Shown here: in pieces, positions 52,863-61,999 of the stretch
Layout of the letters: every line of letters begins with the position of its first letter
How positions within the stretch are numbered: position 1 is the first letter of the stretch
Assembly (NCBI RefSeq): GCF_004791165.1
Contig: NZ_SRUZ01000006.1
Coordinates: 62,001-126,000, forward strand
Length of the DNA stretch: 64,000 nt
Source: Mesorhizobium sp. M8A.F.Ca.ET.218.01.1.1
Lineage (GTDB): Bacteria; Pseudomonadota; Alphaproteobacteria; Rhizobiales; Rhizobiaceae
Direction: 5' to 3'
Notes under the pieces: model-generated
Told to the model about the DNA's origin: nothing
The model's database searches: none
What the model saw: only the letters and a program-made list of their open reading frames with translations
Translations under genes and position numbers: made by a program

Positions 52863-55187
52863 CTACTTCCGCTTCAGCGCGTCCGCCAGCGCCGCGCCAA
52901 ACGCACCTTGCTCTGCCGGCCGCTCCGGCTGGCGCTGCGGCGCCGGCGAGCGTGGCGCCGGCCTGCCGCCGCCATTGTCGCGCGGTCCGCCCTTCGATGC
53001 GCCGCCCTCGCCGCCATCCCTGCGCATGGACAGCGCGATGCGCTTGCGCTTGATGTCGACATCGACGACGCGCACCTTGACCACGTCGCCGGCCTTGACC
53101 ACCTCATGCGCGTCCTTGATGAAACGGTCGGCAAGCTGCGAGACATGCACCAGCCCGTCCTGGTGGACGCCGATATCGACGAAGGCGCCAAACGCCGCCA
53201 CGTTGGTCACCGTCCCTTCCAGCAGCATGCCGGGCTTCAGGTCCTTGATGTCGTCGATGCCGTCGGCGAAGGTCGCGGTCTTGAAGCCGGGGCGCGGGTC
53301 GCGGCCGGGCTTCTCCAACTCCGCCAGAATATCGCGCACCGTCGGCAGGCCGAAACGCTCGTCGACGAAGACACGGGGATCGAGCGCCTTGAGCGCCGCG
53401 CTGTCGCCCATCAGCGAACGCACGTCGCGCCCACAGGCCGCCACGATCTTCTTGGCCACGCCATAAGCTTCCGGATGCACCGACGAGGCATCGAGCGGCT
53501 CGCTGCCATTGGCAATGCGCAGGAAGCCGGCGGACTGTTCAAAGGCGCGCGGTCCAAGCCGCGCCACCTTGAGCAGTTCCTTGCGGCTGGCGAATGGTCC
53601 GGTCGCATCGCGATGTGCGACAATGGCGTCGGCGAGCGACGCGCCGAGGCCCGAGACGCGCGCCAGCAACGGCGCCGAGGCGGTGTTGAGATCAACGCCG
53701 ACCGCGTTGACGGCGTCCTCCACGACAGCTTCCAGCGAGCGGCCGAGCCGGTACTGGTCGACATCGTGCTGATACTGGCCGACACCGATGGATTTCGGCT
53801 CGATCTTGACCAGCTCGGCCAGCGGGTCCTGCAGGCGCCGAGCGATCGACACCGCGCCGCGCAGCGACACGTCGAGGCCGGGAAACTCGGCCGCCGCCGC
53901 CGCCGAGGCCGAATAGACCGAGGCACCCGCCTCGCTGACGATCACCTTGAGCGGCTTCGGACCTGCCCCCGCGGGCATGTCGGACAGCATGTCGGCCACC
54001 AGCTTTTCCGTTTCTCTGCTGCCGGTGCCGTTGCCGATCGAGATCAGTTCCACCTTGTGCTGGCGGATCAGCGCGGCAAGCTCGGCCTGCGTGCCACGCA
54101 CATCGTTCCTCGGCGGGAACGGATAGACCGTTGTCGTCGCCACCAGCTTGCCGGTGCCATCCACCACCGCCACCTTGACGCCGGTGCGGATGCCGGGATC
54201 GAGCCCCATCGTCGGCCGCGAGCCGGCGGGTGCTGCCAGCAGCAGATCCTTCAGGTTGCGGGCAAAGACGTGGATCGCCTCTTCCTCGGCCCGTTCGCGC
54301 AGGTCGCGCATCAGATCGAGCGTCAGGTGCAGCGACAGTTTTATCCGCCAGGTCCAGCCGGCGACCTCCATCAGCCAGCGGTCGCCCGGCAGGCTGCCGC
54401 CGATGGCATAGGCGTTGGCGATCATCCGCTCGACCGGCTTCACCGGCGAGGTGTCATCCGCGTCGACCTCGATGTCCAGCGACAGCACTTCCTCGTTGCG
54501 GCCGCGCAGCATGGCCAGCGCGCGGTGGCTTGGCGCCGTGGACCATCGCTCGACGTGGTCGAAATAGTCCGAGAATTTCGCGCCGGCTTCCTGCTTGCCA
54601 TCGACCACCCTGGCGCGCAGGAAGGCGCGCTCCTTCATGTAGGTCCGCAGCTTGCCGACCAGATCGGCATTTTCCGCGAACTGCTCCGACAGGATGTCGC
54701 GCGCGCCCTCGAGCGCCGCCTTGGCGTCGGCCACCTCCTCGGTGACATAGGCCAGCGCCAATTCGGCGGGCACCAGGGCGCGATTGCCGAGAATGGCCTC
54801 CGCCAGCGGCCCCAGCCCGCGCTCCCTGGCGATTTCGGCCTTGGTGCGGCGCTTCGGCTTGTAGGGCAGGTAGATGTCTTCGAGCTCCGCCTTGGTGGCC
54901 GCCGCCGCGATCTTGGTTTCAAGCTCTTCGGTCAGCTTGCCCTGTTCGCGGATCGAGCCAAGGATGGTGGCGCGGCGCGCATCGAGCTCGCGCAGATAGG
55001 CGAGCCGCTCGGCAAGGTCGCGCAGCTGCGTGTCGTCCAGCCCGCCGGTCACTTCCTTGCGGTAGCGCGCCACGAACGGCACCGTCGCACCCTCATCGAG
55101 CAGTCCGATCGCTGCGGCCGCCTGTTCGGGCCGCGCCTTGATTTCGGCCGCGATGATGGCTGCGATGCGCTTGATGTCGGATGCCAT
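52863..55187 (-). CDS. tex: Tex-family RNA-binding transcription accessory protein
   Basis: The 774-residue protein has the Tex layout: N-terminal helical domain (GATVPFVARYRKEVTGGLDD), a YqgF-like nuclease-fold domain (GLDPGIRTGVKVAVVDG) and helix-hairpin-helix motifs (VDLNTASAPLLARVSGLGAS). A C-terminal S1 domain (GMLLEGTVTNVAAFGAFVDI) and a basic, Gly/Arg/Pro-rich tail follow. It binds RNA and acts in transcription and translation quality control. The ATG at 55187 fits the family N-terminus. It is not in an operon. Confidence 0.95.
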   Translation of the reverse strand: MASDIKRIAAIIAAEIKARPEQAAAAIGLLDEGATVPFVARYRKEVTGGLDDTQLRDLAERLAYLRELDARRATILGSIREQGKLTEELETKIAAAATKAELEDIYLPYKPKRRTKAEIARERGLGPLAEAILGNRALVPAELALAYVTEEVADAKAALEGARDILSEQFAENADLVGKLRTYMKERAFLRARVVDGKQEAGAKFSDYFDHVERWSTAPSHRALAMLRGRNEEVLSLDIEVDADDTSPVKPVERMIANAYAIGGSLPGDRWLMEVAGWTWRIKLSLHLTLDLMRDLRERAEEEAIHVFARNLKDLLLAAPAGSRPTMGLDPGIRTGVKVAVVDGTGKLVATTTVYPFPPRNDVRGTQAELAALIRQHKVELISIGNGTGSRETEKLVADMLSDMPAGAGPKPLKVIVSEAGASVYSASAAAAAEFPGLDVSLRGAVSIARRLQDPLAELVKIEPKSIGVGQYQHDVDQYRLGRSLEAVVEDAVNAVGVDLNTASAPLLARVSGLGASLADAIVAHRDATGPFASRKELLKVARLGPRAFEQSAGFLRIANGSEPLDASSVHPEAYGVAKKIVAACGRDVRSLMGDSAALKALDPRVFVDERFGLPTVRDILAELEKPGRDPRPGFKTATFADGIDDIKDLKPGMLLEGTVTNVAAFGAFVDIGVHQDGLVHVSQLADRFIKDAHEVVKAGDVVKVRVVDVDIKRKRIALSMRRDGGEGGASKGGPRDNGGGRPAPRSPAPQRQPERPAEQGAFGAALADALKRK

Positions 55188-55519
55188 GTTATTCCCACTC
55201 TTTTCGAAAAGAGCGGCGACCATAGGCGCCGACGTTCACATCGCCAACTGCTGAGCGCTTCGCCGGTGCGCGAGGTCCACAGGAAAGCATGTCTGCTATC
55301 GAACGTCAGCGTTGCCCCTCACCTGCCTGCCGGCGCCCTCTCCCCGTATAGTGACGGGGAGAGGGCGCTGTCTCACTGGCTTCGCCAATCACCAACGTCG
55401 CAAGAAGTGAGCCGACATTGCTGCCAGCTCCTTCTCCCCGTCCCTATACGGGGAGAAGTGCCCGGCAGGGCGATGAGGGGCGGCGCTACCGTTTGATAAA
55501 CCGGCTCACCACCCCCAAC
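55188..55519. other. Intergenic stretch between tex and a serine hydrolase
   Basis: Half of this interval is the mosaic repeat at 55314-55481. The remainder (55188-55313) is the presumed tex promoter region. I see no gene in it. Confidence 0.5.
55314..55481. repeat. RIME-like mosaic palindromic repeat
   Basis: Inverted outer arms (GCCCCTCACC-TGCCTGCCGG at the left, CCCGGCAGGG-CGATGAGGGGC at the right) enclose two hairpins built on CTCCCCGTATA...GGGGAG and TTCTCCCCG...CGGGGAGAA. The architecture matches the element at 33270-33423 but the hairpin sequence differs, so it is another subtype of the same rhizobial family. Confidence 0.8.
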
Positions 55520-56701
55520 TCAAATCATCCGGCTCAGCGCCTCGAAGAACGCGACGATCTCGACATCCAGCGGATCGTCGACCGGCTCCGGCTGCGACGA
55601 CATCTTGGCGATCACCACTTCGGTCCTGGGATCGACATAAAGCCACTGGCCATGGATGCCGATGCCGCAATAAGCGCCATTTTCGAAGCCGGTCTGATAC
55701 CATTTGTTGCGGTAGCGGCCCTTCGGGAACAACGGCAGCATCGCACCGCGCTGCCAGGCTTCCGAGCTGCCGCCGGTGACCGTGGTGTCGCGCACCCAGG
55801 CCTCGGGCACGATGCGGCGGCCATTGGCCGTGCCGCCTTGCCGCATCATCTCGCCGATGCGCGCCAGGTCACGCGGCGTCACCGAAATGCCGCCTGCGGT
55901 GCGTGCCGTGCCTTCCATGTCGACGCCGATCGAGGCTTCGCTGACGGCGCCGAGCGGCAGCCACAGTTTCTCGCGCATCAGATCGGGGAAGCGCTGTCCC
56001 GACGCCCGCTCCAACAGCAGGCCGAGCAGGTCGGAATTGGGCGAGCGGTAGCGGAAGGTCTGGCCATGCGGCTCGGCAAGCCGCTGCAAGGTCAGGATGA
56101 ATTCGCGCAGGCTTTCGGTGCCGCCGCCGGGATTCCACAGCGTCGCGCGGCGATAGCGGGCGAAGGCGCTTTCCGGATCGAGATAGGCCTCCTCGAAATC
56201 GAGGCTGACGCTCATGTCGAGCACATGCCGCGCGCTGGCATCACCATAGGCCGAACCGACGGCTTCGGGGATATAGTGCGTCACCGGCGCCTTGGGGTCG
56301 AACACCCCCTCGCCTTCCAGTATGCCGGCGATGATGGCGGTCACCGATTTGCTGATCGAGAAGATGATGTGGCGGGCGCCGAAATCCATATACGGGGCGA
56401 ACCAGTCACCTATGATCTTGCCGCCTTTCATCACCGTCAGCGCGTCGGTGCTGGAGCGCAAGAGAAACTCGGCCACCGTCTCTGGCGCACCGGCAACCGA
56501 AACCTTTTCGCCGAGCAAGCCGGCCAAGTCCCGCACAGGAGCTTCGACGACGCCCGGTGCCGCGGCCACACGTGCCGTCGGCACCAGTTCGCCGAGATTC
56601 TGGAATGACCAGCGGTTGAACGGGTTCTCGCGCCAGTTGCCGAGCAGCACCTCGTTGCGGCGGAAGCCGTAGCGGGTCTCGAACGCGGTCTTGCCGGTCA
56701 T
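55520..56701 (-). CDS. Serine hydrolase of the beta-lactamase / NylB-like family
   Basis: The 393-residue protein has the catalytic S-x-x-K motif as SISK (Ser115, Lys118) and a tyrosine in FRYRSPNSD. The family layout is complete, with GQWLYVDP near the C-terminus. Length and motif positions are close to 6-aminohexanoate-dimer hydrolase and family VIII esterases. There is no signal peptide, so a cytoplasmic amidase or esterase is more likely than a penicillin-binding protein. It follows a paralogue by 33 bp. Confidence 0.88.
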   Translation of the reverse strand: MTGKTAFETRYGFRRNEVLLGNWRENPFNRWSFQNLGELVPTARVAAAPGVVEAPVRDLAGLLGEKVSVAGAPETVAEFLLRSSTDALTVMKGGKIIGDWFAPYMDFGARHIIFSISKSVTAIIAGILEGEGVFDPKAPVTHYIPEAVGSAYGDASARHVLDMSVSLDFEEAYLDPESAFARYRRATLWNPGGGTESLREFILTLQRLAEPHGQTFRYRSPNSDLLGLLLERASGQRFPDLMREKLWLPLGAVSEASIGVDMEGTARTAGGISVTPRDLARIGEMMRQGGTANGRRIVPEAWVRDTTVTGGSSEAWQRGAMLPLFPKGRYRNKWYQTGFENGAYCGIGIHGQWLYVDPRTEVVIAKMSSQPEPVDDPLDVEIVAFFEALSRMI

Positions 56702-56734
56702 GGCGTTTCCTCCCAGTCATTTCTTTCTTGAGGT

Positions 56735-57931
56735 TCAGGCGAGCGCCGCGGCGATGGCGTGCACGGCCTTCAGCGTCGCCAGGGAATAGGCCATGTTGCT
56801 GAAATCCGGGTAGGTCGACAGCTTCACAACCACCATTCCGGTGTTCCAGTCGATGTGGATCAACTGCCCGAACACACCCCGGCACATCAGTGCCCGCGAC
56901 CTGGAATTCTCGATCCAGAACTGGTTGCGGTAGCTGCCATCGGGCAGGCTGGCGGAGAAATCCGGACCATGCGTGCCAGTGCGCGTCGCCTCGATCCAGT
57001 CGGCAGGCACGATGCCGCCGCCATTGTCGAGGATCAGCTGGCCAAAGCGGGCGTAGTCGCGCAGCGTCGCGTTGAAGCCGCCATCGGCCAGCGCATAGCC
57101 GGCGCTGTCGACGGTGAAGCAGGCGCTTTCGTCGGCGCCGAGCTTTTGCCAGAGTTCCTCGGAAACCAGTTGCGCCAGCCGCTTGCCGGTCACCCGTTCC
57201 ATGATGAAGGCGAGCACATCCGTCTCGATCGAGCGGTATTCGAACTGAGCGCCGTGCGGGCGCACCGTCTCTTTCAAGCCCAGGATCAGCTCGAACATGT
57301 GTGAGGGCCAGCGGAAATCCGGATCGCTGCCCGGTGGCACCGGCTTCCAGCCGGTGGCGACATCGACCTGGCCGATGTCGGAGTAGCGGTCGGTGTATTC
57401 CTCGGAAAAGCGCACGCCCGTCGTCATGTCCAGCACGTGCTGGACGCTGGCCCCGGCCCAGCCGGTAGCGCCGAGCTCCGGCAGATAATCGGTGACCGGC
57501 CTGGCCGGGTCGATCAGGCCGCGGCCGGCCAGTATGCCGAACACCGAGCCGGTGACGGACTTGGCCATCGATTGCGACAGATGCAGCGTGCGTTCGTCCA
57601 TGCCGTTGAAATAACGCTCATAGGCGACCTTGCCGTGCTTGAGCACCAGGAACCCGTCCGTATAGGTCTCGTCGAGCAAGCCGGCGAGCGTCGAGGGCCT
57701 GCCCTCGCTGTCCTCGACCGCCAGTCCGTCGAGATCGACCTCGGCGCGTTCGAGACGACGGCGGTGGCCAGTGCCGCGCCAGACTTCAACGGTCGGCAGA
57801 ATTTCCCTGATGTGCTGGAAGGCCCAGCGGTTCCATGGCGGCCTGTCCCAATCGAGCTTCGGCGGCACCATGGCGGGCGGCGAGCCCTGCATGATCGGCG
57901 GCCGCGGATCGCTGTTGCGATAGGAGTGCAT
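56735..57931 (-). CDS. Serine hydrolase of the beta-lactamase / NylB-like family (tandem paralogue)
   Basis: The 398-residue protein has S-x-x-K as SMAK in HLSQSMAKSVTG and a tyrosine in FEYRSIETD. The N-terminal NRWAFQHIREILPT is shared with its neighbour at 55520 (NRWSFQNLGELVPT). The two are tandem duplicates that have diverged. It lies just downstream of a terminator that closes the polyamine transporter operon, so it probably has its own promoter. The substrate is unknown. Amide or ester bonds are expected. Confidence 0.88.
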   Translation of the reverse strand: MHSYRNSDPRPPIMQGSPPAMVPPKLDWDRPPWNRWAFQHIREILPTVEVWRGTGHRRRLERAEVDLDGLAVEDSEGRPSTLAGLLDETYTDGFLVLKHGKVAYERYFNGMDERTLHLSQSMAKSVTGSVFGILAGRGLIDPARPVTDYLPELGATGWAGASVQHVLDMTTGVRFSEEYTDRYSDIGQVDVATGWKPVPPGSDPDFRWPSHMFELILGLKETVRPHGAQFEYRSIETDVLAFIMERVTGKRLAQLVSEELWQKLGADESACFTVDSAGYALADGGFNATLRDYARFGQLILDNGGGIVPADWIEATRTGTHGPDFSASLPDGSYRNQFWIENSRSRALMCRGVFGQLIHIDWNTGMVVVKLSTYPDFSNMAYSLATLKAVHAIAAALA

Positions 57932-57947
57932 GAAAGGCCATTCCCGG

Positions 57948-57981
57948 AAAGAAAAAGCCCGGCGGCATCCGCCGCCGGGTT
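57948..57981 (-). terminator. Intrinsic terminator of the polyamine transporter operon
   Basis: On the minus strand a GC-rich stem, ACCCGGCGGC-GGAT-GCCGCCGGGC, is followed by TTTTTCTTT. It lies 14 bp after the stop of the binding-protein gene and before the serine hydrolase, as expected for the end of the operon. Confidence 0.88.
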
Positions 57982-57994
57982 CGTCATGCAGCGA

Positions 57995-59029
57995 TTACTT
58001 CTGCAGTTCGGTCCAGATCTTGGTGTAGAGCTCCTGCGTCTCTGGCGCGCACATCTGCTGCAGTTCACCAAGCGGCTTGGCGTCTGCCGGGATGACGACT
58101 TCCGGAGCGTCCTTCATGTCGGCCGGCATATACTTGTCCGAACCGGTGATGGCATTGGCGTAACGGTGGAAGGCCGACAGGCCCGCCGCGTTTTCCGGAT
58201 CCATGATGAAGTTCTGGAACAGCTTGGCGTTCTCGACGTTCTTGGCTTCCTTCAGGACGACGACGTTGTCGCTCCACAGGCCGTAGCCTTCCTTCGGATA
58301 GTTGAAGTGGATGGCCGGATTGGCCAGGCGCTGGCGCAGCGCCGAGCCGTTCCAGTCGCTGGTTGCCTTGAAGTCGCCGGCGCCCATCTTCTCGATGGTG
58401 TTGTATTCCATGGCGATCCAGTTCGGCTTGGCCGCCACCAGGAGATCACGCACCTTCTTCAGCACCGCCTTGTCGTTGGTGCACTGCTGGCCGCCGACAT
58501 ACTTGATCGCGGCGAACATCACGTCGCCCATCTCCGGCACGACGTTGGTCTTGCCCTTCAGTTCGTCAGGCGTGTTGAAGATGATGCCCCAGGTGTTGGC
58601 CGGGCCCTTGTAGGCATCGGTATTGACGACGACGCCGATCGTGCCCCAAGCCCACGGAACAGTGTATTTACGGCCGGGGTCGAAGTCGGGATTGGCCCAT
58701 TCGGGCGCGATGTTCTTGGCGTTCTCCATCTGGCCCGGGTCGGTCTCCTGGACGAGGCCCTCCTTGATCCAGATCGGCACGTAGGTCTGCGAAGGCACGG
58801 CTATGTCGAAGCCGGTGCCGCCCTGGCGAACCTTGGCCAGCGCCGTGTCGTTGGAATCGTAGTCGGTGATCGTCACCTTGATGTTGTATTTGGCTTCGAA
58901 CTTCTTGATCACGTCGGGGCTGGTGTAGTTGCCCCAATTGTAGATGTTGAGCACGCCATCGGCGCGGGCGAGGCCCGTCGAAGCGAGCAGCGCCAACCCC
59001 ATGGCGGTCGCTGTGGTTTTCCAGTTCAT
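57995..59029 (-). CDS. Polyamine-type ABC transporter substrate-binding protein (PotF/PotD-like)
   Basis: The 344-residue protein has a signal peptide (MNWKTTATAMGLALLASTGL, then ARADG) and the PotD/PotF start VLNIYNWGNYTSPDVIKKFE. It ends ETQELYTKIWTELQK. It should bind putrescine, spermidine or a related polyamine in the periplasm. The ATG at 59029 has GGGAG upstream. The open frame runs much further upstream but is not meaningful there. It is the last gene of the operon, before a terminator. In E. coli potFGHI the binding protein comes first. Confidence 0.92.
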   Translation of the reverse strand: MNWKTTATAMGLALLASTGLARADGVLNIYNWGNYTSPDVIKKFEAKYNIKVTITDYDSNDTALAKVRQGGTGFDIAVPSQTYVPIWIKEGLVQETDPGQMENAKNIAPEWANPDFDPGRKYTVPWAWGTIGVVVNTDAYKGPANTWGIIFNTPDELKGKTNVVPEMGDVMFAAIKYVGGQQCTNDKAVLKKVRDLLVAAKPNWIAMEYNTIEKMGAGDFKATSDWNGSALRQRLANPAIHFNYPKEGYGLWSDNVVVLKEAKNVENAKLFQNFIMDPENAAGLSAFHRYANAITGSDKYMPADMKDAPEVVIPADAKPLGELQQMCAPETQELYTKIWTELQK

Positions 59030-59052
59030 CGTTCTAACTCCCATTATCGGTT

Positions 59053-59853
59053 TCAGTCTCGTTTCCTGCTGACGAAGAAAAACAACGTGACGATCGCGAC
59101 CGAAAGCAGCAGGAAGGCGGTCGATATCGCGTTGATCTCGGGTGTGATGCCGCGGCGGATCTGGCCGAGCATGTAGGTGGGCAGCGTGTCCTGGCCGCCC
59201 GATTTGACGAATTCGGTGATGACGACGTCGTCGAGCGAGATGACGAAGGCCAGCATCAGCCCGGCCAGGATGCCGGGCCACAAAAGCGGCAGCGTGATGC
59301 GGCGGAAGGTCTTCCACGGCGTGGCGTAGAGATCTGCCGCGGCGCGCTCGAGCGTCAGGTCCATGTTCTCCAGCCGCGCCCGGATCGGCAGATAGGCAAA
59401 GGGAATGCAGAACGCCGTATGCGCGGCGACCAGATAGCCGATGCCGGAATAGCCGGTGAAGATCTTGATGCGCGAGAAGAAGATCAGCAGCGCCACGCCG
59501 GTGACGATCTCGGGCACCATCAGCGGCTGGTTGATCGCCGCGTATTTGAAGGTAAGGCCGGGATAGGACGCGGTGCGCGTGGTGGCGAGCGCGGCCATGG
59601 TGGCGAAGATGGTCGACAGCACCGCCGCGATGGCGCCGATCTGGAACGAGCGCAGCGTCGCATCGATGACTTGCGTGTTCTGGTATGCCGACTGGAACCA
59701 TTTCAGCGAAAAGCCGCCCCACTCCGAGGTCGAGCTTGCCGCATTGAAGGCATAGACCACCAGCACGAAAATCGGCAGGTAGAGCACGATGAAGCATGTC
59801 GCCGCGATCGCGGTGAAGCCCGGCTGGTGCTTGATGGAGAAGTTGCTAGCCAT
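59053..59853 (-). CDS. Polyamine-type ABC transporter permease (PotI/PotC-like)
   Basis: The 266-residue membrane protein has the PotI-type start (CFIVLYLPIFVLVVYAFN) and the permease loop ERAAADLYATPWKTFRRITL. The ATG at 59853 has AGGGG upstream and overlaps the end of the first permease gene by 8 bp. It pairs with the PotH-like permease to form the channel. Confidence 0.92.
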   Translation of the reverse strand: MASNFSIKHQPGFTAIAATCFIVLYLPIFVLVVYAFNAASSTSEWGGFSLKWFQSAYQNTQVIDATLRSFQIGAIAAVLSTIFATMAALATTRTASYPGLTFKYAAINQPLMVPEIVTGVALLIFFSRIKIFTGYSGIGYLVAAHTAFCIPFAYLPIRARLENMDLTLERAAADLYATPWKTFRRITLPLLWPGILAGLMLAFVISLDDVVITEFVKSGGQDTLPTYMLGQIRRGITPEINAISTAFLLLSVAIVTLFFFVSRKRD

Positions 59854-60766
59854 GCCGCACCCCTGACTTGCCGGCATTGCGCACATAGGCAAGCAGCGCC
59901 GCCATGACGATGATCATCACCGTGATCGACAGGGCCGAGCCGAGCGGCCAGTTGCGGCCCTGTCCGAACTGCAATTCGATCAGGTTGGACAGCATCATGT
60001 TCTTGCCGCCGCCGAGGACGCTCGGCGTCACATAGGCGCCGAGCGCCGGAATGAAGACCAGGATCGAGCCGGCGATGACGCCGGGTTTGACCAGCGGGAA
60101 AATGATCTTGCGCAAAACCTTGAAGCGCGTCGCGTAGAGATCGTACCCCGCCTCGACCAGCCGGAAGTCGAGCTTTTCCATGCTGGCATAGATCGGCAGC
60201 ACCATCAGCGGCAGGTAGACATAGGCCATGCCGATGAGGATCGCCGTGTCGGTATAGAGGATCTGGATCGGCGCCGAGACGATGCCGAGCTTCAGAAGGA
60301 TGGTGTTGACGATGCCTTCGTTGCGGATGATCTGCAGCACGGCGAAGGTCCGGATCAACAGGTTCGTCCAGAACGGGATGGTGATCAGGAACAGCCAGAG
60401 GTCGCGTGTTTTCTCACTACGCGTGGCCATGAAATAGGCGGTCGGGAAACCGAGCGCCAGCGTGGCGAGCGTCGTCACCACCGCAAGCTTGATCGAGCGC
60501 CAGAAGATGGTGACATGCGCCGCCGCGAGCGACAGCGTATCGTCGAAAATATCACGTTCCAGGAATACCGACGTCCAGGCATCGGCCGAGAATTGCCATT
60601 TCACGTCGCCATAGGCGCCGGGGGTCAGGAACGAATAGACCAGCACGATCAGCAACGGGCCGGTCGCGGCAAACAGAATGACCAGCAGCGCCGGCGCTGA
60701 CAAAAGCCAGCGGTCACGGACATCGCGCCGTTCCGCTGCCTTGGCGACTTCTTCCGCGGTCGCCAT
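59846..60766 (-). CDS. Polyamine-type ABC transporter permease (PotH/PotB-like)
   Basis: The 306-residue membrane protein has a first membrane segment LLSAPALLVILFAATGPLLI and the loop VEAGYDLYATRFKVLRKIIF. It ends in an Arg/Lys-rich tail. Its ATG at 60766 overlaps the ATPase stop (ATGA) and is preceded by GAGGGA. The open frame reaches upstream into the ATPase gene, but the start given is the family one. Confidence 0.92.
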   Translation of the reverse strand: MATAEEVAKAAERRDVRDRWLLSAPALLVILFAATGPLLIVLVYSFLTPGAYGDVKWQFSADAWTSVFLERDIFDDTLSLAAAHVTIFWRSIKLAVVTTLATLALGFPTAYFMATRSEKTRDLWLFLITIPFWTNLLIRTFAVLQIIRNEGIVNTILLKLGIVSAPIQILYTDTAILIGMAYVYLPLMVLPIYASMEKLDFRLVEAGYDLYATRFKVLRKIIFPLVKPGVIAGSILVFIPALGAYVTPSVLGGGKNMMLSNLIELQFGQGRNWPLGSALSITVMIIVMAALLAYVRNAGKSGVRHG

Positions 60767-61860
60767 CAGTCCCTCAGCACTTGCGCGGCGTCGTTGCCGA
60801 CGATGATGCCGACCTTGTCGCCGCGCTCGAAACCGCAGCCCGCGCTGCGCGTGTTCTGCTGGCGCACGGTGAAGGCCTCGCCGCTGTCGAGATGGACATG
60901 GATATGCGTGTCGGTGCCGAAATAAACGATGTTCTCGACCGTGCCCGACAGGTCGCCCTTGTCCTTGGTCAGCTTGGCATGTTCGGGCCTCACCACCACG
61001 GTGGCGTTGTCCTTCGGCTGAAAGCCTTCGGCAACGGTCGCCTCGATGGTGGTACCGGATTTGAGCGTCGCGCGCGCCTTGCCACTGCCGACGCCCGAGA
61101 TGGCGGCGGTGAGGAAATTGGTTTCGCCGATGAAGTCGGCCACGAAGCGTTCCGCCGGCTTGTCGTAGATGTCCCAAGGCGAGCCGACCTGCAGGATCTT
61201 GCCCGACGACATCACCGCGATGCGGTCCGACATGGTCAACGCTTCTTCCTGGTCGTGGGTGACGAAGATGAAGGTGATGCCGGTCTCGTGCTGAAGCCGC
61301 TTCAGTTCGATCTGCATCTCCTTGCGCAGCTTGTAGTCGAGCGCCGAGAGTGGTTCGTCGAGCAACAGCACCTTCGGCTGCGGCGCCAGCGCCCGGGCCA
61401 GCGCCACGCGCTGCTGCTGGCCGCCGGAAATTTGGCCGGTGCGACGACCGGCCAGCGCTTCCATCTTGACCAGCTTCAACATCTCGGCGACGCGCGCCTT
61501 GATCTCGGCCCTCGGCTTGCCCAGCATTTCAAGGCCAAAGCCGATATTGTCGGCGACCGTCATGTGCGGGAACAGCGCGTAGGACTGGAAGACGGTGTTG
61601 ACCGGCCGCTTGAAGGGCGGCAATGGCGCGATGTCCTGGCCGTAGAGCAGGATCTCGCCGGCTGTTGGAAAGTCGAAGCCGGCGATCAATCGCAGCAAGG
61701 TGGTCTTGCCGCAGCCGGACGGTCCCAGCAGCGTGAAGAACTCGTTTTCGCGGATGGACACCGAGACCTTGTCGAGGGCAGCAACCTGCCCTTCACCCGA
61801 TCCGAAAATTTTGCTGACGTTTACTACTTCAATCGCATTCCGATCCGGTTTGTCCGGCAC
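60766..61860 (-). CDS. Polyamine-type ABC transporter ATP-binding protein (PotG/PotA-like)
   Basis: The 364-residue ABC ATPase has Walker A GPSGCGKTTLL, signature ISGGQQQRVALARAL, Walker B VLLLDEPLSALD and the H-loop VTHDQEEAL. A C-terminal TOBE-type domain (ATVVVRPEHAKLTK) is typical of polyamine importers. It starts at GTG 61860 with GAGG 7 nt upstream. It is the first gene of the four-gene operon ATPase-permease-permease-binding protein. Confidence 0.93.
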   Translation of the reverse strand: MPDKPDRNAIEVVNVSKIFGSGEGQVAALDKVSVSIRENEFFTLLGPSGCGKTTLLRLIAGFDFPTAGEILLYGQDIAPLPPFKRPVNTVFQSYALFPHMTVADNIGFGLEMLGKPRAEIKARVAEMLKLVKMEALAGRRTGQISGGQQQRVALARALAPQPKVLLLDEPLSALDYKLRKEMQIELKRLQHETGITFIFVTHDQEEALTMSDRIAVMSSGKILQVGSPWDIYDKPAERFVADFIGETNFLTAAISGVGSGKARATLKSGTTIEATVAEGFQPKDNATVVVRPEHAKLTKDKGDLSGTVENIVYFGTDTHIHVHLDSGEAFTVRQQNTRSAGCGFERGDKVGIIVGNDAAQVLRD

Positions 61861-61999
61861 GATTACGCCTCACTGTTGACCCCGCTCTTGCTGGCGGAGT
61901 TTGTCCCCTGTTGGATGTGACCACATGGCCGGTAGGATGGCAAGCCCGGCATTGAATCACAGTTCAGTCAGTCCTTAGACAGCAAGCCTCATGCCATTG

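Noticed and set aside
52908..55496. Open frame of about 860 codons antisense to tex
   Set aside because: It is Arg-rich without motifs. Tex on the opposite strand has complete family domains.
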